DNA from: Phycisphaerales bacterium
GTDB lineage: Bacteria; Planctomycetota; Phycisphaerae; SM23-33
Assembly (NCBI GenBank): GCA_003171235.1
Contig: PMYM01000083.1
Coordinates: 9,998-25,836 of the forward strand
Direction: 5' to 3'
DNA: 15,839 nucleotides
The position numbers and the translations under genes were made by a program. The notes beneath the pieces are model-generated. The model saw only the letters and a program-made list of their open reading frames with translations, did no database searches and had not been told where the DNA came from. This document shows positions 6,369-12,575 of the stretch, piece by piece; the stretch's first letter is position 1; every line of letters starts with the position of its first letter.

Positions 6369-7931
6369 ATGCGTAAAGCCGCCCTGCTTGCCGTCATCGC
6401 TTTATACCTGGCCGCCGGGGGTTTTCTGATCGTCCTGGCCCGCGACCAGATCAATCCCGACGGCATCGCCTACATCCAGAACGCGCGGCATTACCTGGCC
6501 GGGCGGTACGACCTGGCGGTCAACAGTTATTGGGGGCCGCTATTGTCGTGGCTGCTGGCGCCAGCGCTCTGGGCGGGCGTGGAGGGCCCTCTGGCCGCCC
6601 GGCTGATGAACCTGGCCTGGGGGCTGGGCTTTGCCGCCGCTGCTGCCAGTCTGACGGCCAGCCTGGCCGGCCGGCGTCGCCGAGTGATGGGCTTTGCCGC
6701 CGCCGCCATACTGGCGCTGCAACTGGTGGCCATGCCCCTCACGCCCGACCTGATGCTGGCTTGCATTATCGGCTGGTATGCGGTGCTGTCGCTGCGTCTG
6801 CTGAGCGGTCAGGCCCGCCCTGGCGGGGCCTTGCTGTGCGGCCTGCTGGGCGGGGTTGCATACCTGGCCAAGAATTACGCCCTGCCCTTCGTGCTGGCCC
6901 ACCTGGCTCTGACGCTGGCGGCGGGATTGATCCTGCGCCGCAAGCACCCGGCCCTGCCCTTCCGCCCCACCCGCTTTGCCTGGGCGGCGGCCGGCCTGGC
7001 CCTGGTCGCCCTGCCCTGGGCGGCGGTCATCTCCGTTCACGATGGGGAATTGACGATCGGCTCATCCGGACGCCTGACCCGCGCGGCCTATGCCCCCGGC
7101 ACCGGAGTGGGCGAGACGCCGATCCACTCGCTCCAGCAACTTCGCCCCGGCCGGCTGACAAGCTGGGAGAACCCGCTGGAGATTCGCTACGACTGGCAGC
7201 ACTGGTCGCCGTTTTCACCGGCGGGTATGGCCAGGCAGATACGGGTGCTGGGGCGGAATTTCTTCCAGGCCGGCAGCGACCTGGCCTGGACGGCGCCGCT
7301 GGGTCTGCTGTGGATTGGCCTGGTGGGATGGCTGGCGCTGCTGCGGCGCCGGCCGGGAGGGATGGATGCGCGCGGCGCGGTGCTGATCTGGGCGGGCGCG
7401 TCGGGCCTGATGTTCGTTTTGGGCTATTGCCTGATCCACGTCGAGCCCCGGCTGCTGTTTCCGGCGACGGTGCTGCTTGTGCCGGCGACCATCGGCCTGC
7501 TGGATCGCCTGGTCGAGGGCGTGCCCTGGGCGGCATGGCGGCGCAAGGCCGCGATCCTGGCGGTGCTGGCGGTGCTGGGCATGCCGCTGTGCGGAGCGGT
7601 GCTGGGCGAGCGAGAGATCGCAAAAGCCGCCGACAATGCCGCCTGGACCCACCAAGCCGCCGCCCGGTTGCATCTCTCCGGGCCGGTGGTAGCCAACTCC
7701 TGGCATGATGGCCTGGACTTGTGCTTCTGGAGCGATGCTCCCTTCCGCGGCATGTTGAGCGAGCAGGATATCCCCGCCGCCCTGGCCGGCCAGGGGCGCT
7801 GCCAAGTGCTGATCTTCTATTCCCGGCCCCTGGCGCAAGAGCTGATGCGGGATGGTCGCTTCAGGCTGATTGGAGAGGTGACCGACCAGTCCGGCTGGAA
7901 CCACCTGTGGGCGTTCGATTTCCGGGACTGA
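6369..7931 (+). CDS. GT-C-type membrane glycosyltransferase (PMT/ArnT-like, GT39/GT83 clan)
   Basis: This is a 520-residue polytopic membrane protein. The first helix is at about residues 4-24. It is followed by the loop motif NPDGIAYIQNARHYLAG, in which Asp31 sits where GT-C enzymes carry their catalytic acidic residue. A second acidic site is PLTPDL (Asp127). About ten more hydrophobic segments follow, and EPRLLFPATV (359-368) matches the R-Y/L-L-P motif before the last helices in ArnT/PMT-like transferases. The C-terminal ~100 residues are soluble. These enzymes use a polyprenyl-phosphate sugar donor to glycosylate lipids or proteins on the outer face of the membrane. Donor and acceptor are unknown. 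Start choice: ATG 6369 begins the first hydrophobic helix, ATG 6360 is possible, and ATG 6300 lies inside a terminator. No Shine-Dalgarno is visible, and a CATAAT box ends 7 nt before the ATG. It converges with the sigma factor gene. Confidence 0.82.
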   Translation: MRKAALLAVIALYLAAGGFLIVLARDQINPDGIAYIQNARHYLAGRYDLAVNSYWGPLLSWLLAPALWAGVEGPLAARLMNLAWGLGFAAAAASLTASLAGRRRRVMGFAAAAILALQLVAMPLTPDLMLACIIGWYAVLSLRLLSGQARPGGALLCGLLGGVAYLAKNYALPFVLAHLALTLAAGLILRRKHPALPFRPTRFAWAAAGLALVALPWAAVISVHDGELTIGSSGRLTRAAYAPGTGVGETPIHSLQQLRPGRLTSWENPLEIRYDWQHWSPFSPAGMARQIRVLGRNFFQAGSDLAWTAPLGLLWIGLVGWLALLRRRPGGMDARGAVLIWAGASGLMFVLGYCLIHVEPRLLFPATVLLVPATIGLLDRLVEGVPWAAWRRKAAILAVLAVLGMPLCGAVLGEREIAKAADNAAWTHQAAARLHLSGPVVANSWHDGLDLCFWSDAPFRGMLSEQDIPAALAGQGRCQVLIFYSRPLAQELMRDGRFRLIGEVTDQSGWNHLWAFDFRD

Positions 7932-7935
7932 AAGA

Positions 7936-8109
7936 TTCAACGCAGAGGAGCGCAGAGGAAAACAAAAGAAAGAAATCGACACAGCGACACTGAGACACAG
8001 AGAACCTACAAAACATGTTTTTCCTCTCTGTGCCTCAGTGTCTCTGTGTCGTTTCTTCGGTTCTTCTTTATCCTCCCCCTCTGCGTTTCTCTGCGTCCTC
8101 TGCGTTGAA
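7936..8109. repeat. CGCAGAG/GACACAGAG long cruciform repeat between convergent genes, copy 3
   Basis: This is a ~174-bp imperfect palindrome. The outer arms are perfect 14-bp inverted repeats (TTCAACGCAGAGGA at 7936-7949; its inverse at 8096-8109). Inner arms CGACACAGCGACACTGAG (from 7977) and CTCAGTGTCTCTGTGTCG (8034-8051) also pair with one mismatch. The loop lies at about 8003-8023 and contains AAAACATGTTTT. It fills almost the whole gap between the stops of two convergent genes (7931 and 8119) and could terminate both transcripts. Both sub-motifs (CGCAGAG and GACACAGAGACACTGAG) are modular. It is the largest copy of the family in the window. Confidence 0.8.
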
Positions 8110-8118
8110 AAGTCTTTC

Positions 8119-8943
8119 CTAGATCTTGTCTTCCATCAGTTCGTGCAGTTTGGTCAGGGCCCCTTTTTCGAGTTGGCGGACGCGTTCGCGCGTCAGGCCG
8201 ATCATCACCCCCACCTGCTTGAGCGTGCGGGGCGGACCCTGGTAGCCGTCCAGGCCGAAACGGTAGGTCAGTATCTTCCGCTCGCGCTGGGGCAGTTGCG
8301 AGACGACCTCTCGCACCAGGGCGGCATTGCCCTGGTCCTCGAAGAATTCCCCGCCCGGCTGGGAATCGAGCATTTCGCCCAGGGCCTGCGACTCCTCGCT
8401 GGCCATTTGCGTGGGCGAGTTGACGGCCTTGATGCCCTGGGCAATCATGGCCGCCTTCTTGGGCGAGATGCGCAGCTTCTGGGCCACTTCCTCCAGCGTG
8501 GGTTGGCGGCTAAGGGTCTCTTCCAGTTGCCGCACCGCCCGCCGCCACTTGGTGACCTGCTGGGCCATGTAGGCCGGGATGCACACCGGCTGGCCGCCGT
8601 TAATCATCAGACGCTTGACGCTCTGCTTGATCCACCAGGCGGCGTAGGTGCTGAAGCGCACGCCGGCGTCGGGCTTGAACTCCTCTACCGCCCGCAGCAG
8701 CCCCAGGTTGCCCTCGGCCACCAGGTCGGCCAGGGAAACGCCGCCCTTGGCGTAGCGCTTGGCGATGTTAACCACCAGGCGCAGGTTGGCCTGGATCATC
8801 TGCTCCCGGGCCACCGGGTCGTTGTGTTCGCGGACGCGCCGGGCCAACTGCTGCTCCTGCTGCACCGACAGCAGCGGGGTCTGGGTGATCTGCTCCAGAT
8901 ACCAGCCCAGGCCGCCGCGGGACAGATCGGTCTTGCTCGACAT
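8119..8943 (-). CDS. RNA polymerase sigma factor, sigma70 family (RpoD/RpoS-like)
   Basis: This is a 274-residue sigma70-family factor that directs RNA polymerase to promoters. The start at 8943 (MSSKTDLSRG) has an AGGAGG site 5 bp upstream; the open frame extends further but without a ribosome site. Region 1.2 is at about 11-43 (YLEQITQTPLLS). Region 2 is at about 48-115, with NLRLVVNIAKRY, DLVAEGNLGLLRAVEEFKP and the -10-recognition helix STYAAWWIKQSVKR. Region 3 is at about 125-195. Region 4 is at about 210-270, with TYRFGL and the -35 helix-turn-helix TLKQVGVMIGLTRERVRQLE. It lacks the long region 1.1 and the non-conserved insert of a housekeeping RpoD, so it is more likely an alternative group 2-type factor. 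In the -10 helix, the position equivalent to E. coli RpoD Thr440 is Lys110, while the key Gln (Q107) is kept. The gene is divergent from an exported-protein gene. Confidence 0.93.
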   Translation of the reverse strand: MSSKTDLSRGGLGWYLEQITQTPLLSVQQEQQLARRVREHNDPVAREQMIQANLRLVVNIAKRYAKGGVSLADLVAEGNLGLLRAVEEFKPDAGVRFSTYAAWWIKQSVKRLMINGGQPVCIPAYMAQQVTKWRRAVRQLEETLSRQPTLEEVAQKLRISPKKAAMIAQGIKAVNSPTQMASEESQALGEMLDSQPGGEFFEDQGNAALVREVVSQLPQRERKILTYRFGLDGYQGPPRTLKQVGVMIGLTRERVRQLEKGALTKLHELMEDKI

Positions 8944-9034
8944 GCCGCCTCCTGTGGTTCCTTCGGCGCCGATCAGCAGGGCGCCACAGAAGGTTTTTCG
9001 GCTCGAGTTGGGGGCCACTTCAGTAAGGAAGGTC

Positions 9035-9064
9035 TTGACGGGGCGGGCCTCCCCCGATGAAAAT
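9035..9064 (+). promoter_or_regulatory. Candidate promoter for the HEAT/propeller gene
   Basis: TTGACG (9035-9040) and GAAAAT (9059-9064) are separated by 18 bp. The site lies in the 153-bp gap shared with the divergent sigma factor gene. The -10 match is modest (4/6). I see no convincing promoter for the sigma factor on the other strand. Confidence 0.3.
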
Positions 9065-9096
9065 GCCGCATACCGAATCGGGTGAAAGGAATGGGG

Positions 9097-10824
9097 ATGG
9101 GACCTTATGAATCGCTGCATCGTCGCCCGCGTGGCGGGTCCGCCACCTTGGCAATCCTGGTCGCAGTGGCCCTTGGTCTTGGCCTGGCCGGCGAGTTGGC
9201 CGCCCAGATAATAGTCAATGGGAGGGTCGCTGCCGGCCCCGGCCCTGCCAATCCGCCAGAGCCAAAAGATGACCAGCAGGTGCTTAGCGGCGCGGGCATC
9301 AATGCCGACGCCGAAAGCATCGCCGCCTACCTGCGGAAACTCAAGCCCTCGCAAGCAACGGCGGAGGAAATCCAGAAGCTCGTCGCCCAGCTTGGCAGCG
9401 AAGTCTGGAAGGAGCGGGAAGAGGCTTCAGCCCGGCTGACCGCGCTTGGCTCGATCGCCGCCGAGGCCCTGGCCGCCGCAGCCAAATCCACCGACGCCGA
9501 GGTCCGCATCCGTGCGGAAAAGATCCTCAAGGAACTTTCTCAGAGCAACGTGCTGGAGAGCGCCTTGGCCGTGGCGGCGCAGAAGAAAATGGCCCTGCCC
9601 GCCGGCGACCTGCTGGGGGTGGAGGGCCTTTGCCAGGAAAGCCGCCCCCGCCGCCTGCTGGAGCGGCTGCTGGAGACATCCGCCACGCCCAAGGACCTGC
9701 CGGGCATTCGAGCCGCCCTCAAGAGTTCCTCGGAAGCCTTCAGGCCCTGCCTGCTGGGTGCGCTGGCCAAGGCCGCCGGCGACCAGGCCGGCCAGGAGCT
9801 TCTGGCCGCCGGAGGGGAGCAGGAGAAGATCCTCGCCCTGCCCGCCGCCCACGCCCTGATCGACCGCTCCGACCCCCGGTGCCTGACCCTGCTGACCCAA
9901 CTCCTGAAGGGCCAGGACAACACGCTCCGCCGCCAGGCCGCTGTCCTGCTGCAGGACCTGGCCGACAAGGACTTCGGCTTGCTGAAGGATTCACCCCCCG
10001 ACGAGCAGAAGAAGTCCCAGGCTGATGCCATCGCCTGGACTGAAGGCGCAGGCAAGACCGCCAAGTTGCTTTTCGAGCAGGCCCATCCCAAGCAGTGGGG
10101 ACGCATACTCGTCTGCCTGGCGGAGGCAAACGAACTGGCGGAATTCGACGATCAGGGCAAGAAAACCTGGTCGGTGAAGATGGACGATCCCTGGGCCTGC
10201 CAGGGGCTGCCCAACGGGCACCGCCTGGCCGGCTCGGTCAAGGGCAGAAAGGCGATCGAGTTCGACGAGGACGGCAAGGAAGTCTGGAAGGTGGAGGATT
10301 TGCCCGGCGCCTGCAACTGCCTTCTTCGCCTGCGCAACGGCAATACCCTGGTCGGCTGCCGCGAGGCCAAGAAGTTCATCGAGTTTGATCCCCAGGGCAA
10401 GATTGCCAAGGAAATCCCGCTGCCCGGCGAGCCCTTTCTCATCCAGCGGCTGGACAACGGCCTGCTGTTGGTGCTGCTGAAGGACACGGAAACGATTGTC
10501 GAGATGGACCAGACGGGCAAGATCGGCTGGAAACTAGGCCCGCTCGATGACGTCATGAGTCTGCAGCGGCTGCCCAACGGCAACACGCTGGTGGCCTTGA
10601 GTGAGACGGCCAAGATAATCGAATATGACCGCTCCGGCAAATCGGTCTGGGAGTACATGGACCTGAGCCCGGACATGAGCGTCCGCGGCCCCAAGGGCAC
10701 TCAACGCCTTGAGGACGGCACGACGCTGATCGGCGACATGTTCTCGCTCAACCGCGTGGACAAGGACGGCAAGATGCTCCGGCGCATCAACTGCGGTTAT
10801 GTCACGGCCGTTCACAGCTATTGA
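9097..10824 (+). CDS. Exported HEAT-repeat plus beta-propeller protein (PQQ/arylsulfotransferase-like repeats)
   Basis: This is a 575-residue predicted exported protein. The ATG at 9097 is preferred because AAAGGA (9085-9090) is correctly spaced. GTG 9082 and ATG 9091 are alternatives. A signal sequence spans about 15-36 (LAILVAVALGLGLAGELAA). Residues 90-148 form a helical unit (LVAQLGSEVWKEREEASARLTALG, then DAEVRIRAEKILKEL) common in planctomycete HEAT-like proteins. More HEAT-type helices run to about 300. From about 334 to 565 there are about six blades of a propeller, each with the pattern (R)LPNGNTLV...IEFD..GK..W. Such propellers occur in PQQ-like and arylsulfotransferase-like proteins, but no catalytic His or metal-binding motif is evident, so a binding or scaffold role is more likely. 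It is divergent from the sigma factor gene (153-bp gap) and converges on the LEPR-XLL gene. Confidence 0.85.
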   Translation: MGPYESLHRRPRGGSATLAILVAVALGLGLAGELAAQIIVNGRVAAGPGPANPPEPKDDQQVLSGAGINADAESIAAYLRKLKPSQATAEEIQKLVAQLGSEVWKEREEASARLTALGSIAAEALAAAAKSTDAEVRIRAEKILKELSQSNVLESALAVAAQKKMALPAGDLLGVEGLCQESRPRRLLERLLETSATPKDLPGIRAALKSSSEAFRPCLLGALAKAAGDQAGQELLAAGGEQEKILALPAAHALIDRSDPRCLTLLTQLLKGQDNTLRRQAAVLLQDLADKDFGLLKDSPPDEQKKSQADAIAWTEGAGKTAKLLFEQAHPKQWGRILVCLAEANELAEFDDQGKKTWSVKMDDPWACQGLPNGHRLAGSVKGRKAIEFDEDGKEVWKVEDLPGACNCLLRLRNGNTLVGCREAKKFIEFDPQGKIAKEIPLPGEPFLIQRLDNGLLLVLLKDTETIVEMDQTGKIGWKLGPLDDVMSLQRLPNGNTLVALSETAKIIEYDRSGKSVWEYMDLSPDMSVRGPKGTQRLEDGTTLIGDMFSLNRVDKDGKMLRRINCGYVTAVHSY

Positions 10825-10830
10825 CCCGGG

Positions 10831-10853
10831 GGCGGAGTCAAGACCGCTCCGCC
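10831..10853. terminator. Possible bidirectional terminator hairpin between convergent genes
   Basis: GGCGGAG (10831-10837) and CTCCGCC (10847-10853) form a 7-bp stem with a 9-nt loop in the 39-bp gap between convergent stops (10824 and 10864). There is no T-run on either side, so termination by this hairpin is uncertain. Confidence 0.4.
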
Positions 10854-10863
10854 AGGCGGGCTC

Positions 10864-12354
10864 TCAGGGTGCGATCGGCATAACGGTGACGGTCAGGGTG
10901 TCGTGGGCGGTCAGGCCGCCGCTGTCGCGGACGGTGACCTGGAAGACCAGCTCGGCCTGTCCGGCCACGCTGGGGGCGACGAAGCTGGGGGCGGCGGTGT
11001 CGGAACCGGCCAGGACGACGCTGAGGCCCGAAAGCTGCGTCCACTGGTAAGTCAGCGGGTTGTTCTCGGGATCCGTGCCGCTGGCCGAGAGATTAACCTG
11101 CTGGCCGCAGAAGACCGTCTGGTCGTCGCCGGCCTGGGCCGTCGGGGCCGAGTTGTCCACCAGCGAGATCGTCAGGTCGGGCCGCTGGGCGAAGGTCACA
11201 TCCTTGCGCGGCGGCCAGGTGAAGTTGAGATTCCTGTCCAGCGAATCGGCGCAGCGGACGGACTTGATTTCCTTGCCGCTGCCGGTCAGGCGGGCGTACA
11301 GGCCAAACAGCGTGCTGCCATTGTTGAAGTCCACGTTGAGCAGGCTGACGGCCCCAAGCTGGGCGGCCGACACGTTGCTGTCCACGAAGAACCGCGGGGG
11401 CGTCTGGCCCCTGGGCACCTTCAGGCCCTTGACCTTGAAAGAGCCGATGGCGGCGGCAGGGTTCTCGAAGAAGACCAACTGGTCGGCCTTGCGGGCGGCC
11501 AGCTCGGAGATGCCGGCCATGAAGTCGGAGTGATGGGCGCCCCCGACGCTGATGCCGGCAATCGAGCCGGTGGCGCGCAGGCAGGAGTCGTTCACCCACC
11601 CGGCCAACTTCACCTTGCCGACGTTGCCGGCAACGTCCCAATAGGCGTTGGCCAGGTCGCCCGAGACCACGACCGACCCCAGGGCGCTCTTGGCGGACGC
11701 CAGGCCGCTCAATTCCAGGCCGGCTTCAAAGGCCCCGGAGCTCTTGAGGCTGCCGATGGCCGGGGCGGCAATCACGTCGGCTGCGCTACCGGGTGTGTCC
11801 AGCCACTGTCCGACCTTCAGCGAGCGGATGGGAATGTCGCCGGCCTGGATGGACAGGTCCTGCACACTCAGCAGGGTGATGTCGGCCTGGACCTTGGGAT
11901 CGGGCACGATCGTCGGGTCGGCGTGCAGCCGGAGGGTGTGCTCGCCGCCGGCGCCGCCCAGCACCAGCTTGCCTAGCGAACCGGCCACGCTGAGCTCGCC
12001 GGTCAACGTCACCGACTTGGCGACGATGCCGCCCAGCGAACTGTCGGTGGTGATGGCGCCCACGGTGGTGGCGCCTTTGCCTTCCACTGTGATTGTCACG
12101 ACAGACTCGGTGGTGGTGCCGTGCAGCTCGATCATCGCCGCGTCGTAGTGGCCGTAATAGTTGGGCATATGCACTATGCCGGTGCCCGGGCCACGTAGAC
12201 TGACGGTCACCAGGTCGCCCAAGCCGGTTGGGCCGCCGCTGCCATCAATGAATTGGGTCTTGAATCCCCCGCCGAAATACGGAAGCACGGCGTCCAAGAG
12301 CGTTCTGGATTCCAGACTCTCCATTACCGGGTGAAAAGCGAATTTCGACCCCAT
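10864..12354 (-). CDS. LEPR-XLL-type surface/exported protein with C-terminal PKD/K319-like Ig domain
   Basis: This is a 496-residue protein. Its N-terminus contains MESLESRTLLDA (residues 11-22), a variant of the LEPR-XLL motif (LEPRLLLSA) that marks large surface or exported proteins in planctomycetes. Residues about 75-360 are rich in short Gly/Ser/Val repeats of the type IGSL.V.G and LGSVVVSG, consistent with a beta-helix or beta-rich stalk. Residues about 402-496 form an Ig-like PKD/K319-type domain with PTAQAGDDQTV, LSASGTDPENNPLTYQWTQLSG and FQVTVRDSGG. No transmembrane anchor, PEP-CTERM tail or catalytic motif is visible. The ATG at 12354 has AAGGGG 6 nt upstream, and a near-consensus promoter lies at 12425-12452. 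It is probably a cell-surface or matrix protein. The ligand and role are unknown. Confidence 0.85.
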   Translation of the reverse strand: MGSKFAFHPVMESLESRTLLDAVLPYFGGGFKTQFIDGSGGPTGLGDLVTVSLRGPGTGIVHMPNYYGHYDAAMIELHGTTTESVVTITVEGKGATTVGAITTDSSLGGIVAKSVTLTGELSVAGSLGKLVLGGAGGEHTLRLHADPTIVPDPKVQADITLLSVQDLSIQAGDIPIRSLKVGQWLDTPGSAADVIAAPAIGSLKSSGAFEAGLELSGLASAKSALGSVVVSGDLANAYWDVAGNVGKVKLAGWVNDSCLRATGSIAGISVGGAHHSDFMAGISELAARKADQLVFFENPAAAIGSFKVKGLKVPRGQTPPRFFVDSNVSAAQLGAVSLLNVDFNNGSTLFGLYARLTGSGKEIKSVRCADSLDRNLNFTWPPRKDVTFAQRPDLTISLVDNSAPTAQAGDDQTVFCGQQVNLSASGTDPENNPLTYQWTQLSGLSVVLAGSDTAAPSFVAPSVAGQAELVFQVTVRDSGGLTAHDTLTVTVMPIAP

Positions 12355-12424
12355 GTTAAACCCCTTATTCAGATACGCCAGAAAACCCTTGGGCGCCCAG
12401 CAGCCGCCCGTTCAGACAAAGAAC

Positions 12425-12452
12425 ATCATACGCCCACCGCGCATTTCGTCAA
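12425..12452 (-). promoter_or_regulatory. Strong sigma70-type promoter for the LEPR-XLL gene
   Basis: On the minus strand, TTGACG (12452-12447) and TATGAT (12430-12425) are separated by 16 bp, each matching 5 of 6 consensus bases. Transcription would start near 12418, giving a leader of about 63 nt with the AAGGGG ribosome site near its end. Confidence 0.6.
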
Positions 12453-12537
12453 GAAATCTTTTCTGAATCTGATTTCGGTAGAGTGCATGCCAGTATTCTG
12501 CCGCGCACCCACGCCTCCCCGCTCAGAAAACCATGCT

Positions 12538-12566
12538 TTCACCGCCGGCCTGATGGCTGCTATCAT
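12538..12566 (+). promoter_or_regulatory. Candidate promoter immediately upstream of nadB
   Basis: TTCACC (12538-12543, 4/6) and TATCAT (12561-12566, 5/6) are 17 bp apart. The implied start point (about 12573) is almost at the ATG at 12576, so a transcript from it would be leaderless and would lack the GGAGGT site at 12567-12572. This conflicts with use of that site, so an upstream promoter may be the real one. Confidence 0.3.
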
Positions 12567-12575
12567 GGAGGTCTT

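Noticed and set aside
8038..9060. 340-codon open frame on the plus strand opposite the sigma factor
   Set aside because: It overlaps the sigma factor and the cruciform repeat, and its product has no domain.
8944..9354. 137-codon N-terminal extension of the sigma factor
   Set aside because: It overlaps the divergent gene's signal-peptide region. The internal ATG at 8943 has a strong AGGAGG site, and sigma region 1.2 begins right after it.
10903..11976. 357-codon plus-strand open frame opposite the LEPR-XLL gene
   Set aside because: The minus-strand protein has a LEPR-like motif, a PKD-like domain, a ribosome site and a promoter. The opposite frame has none of these.
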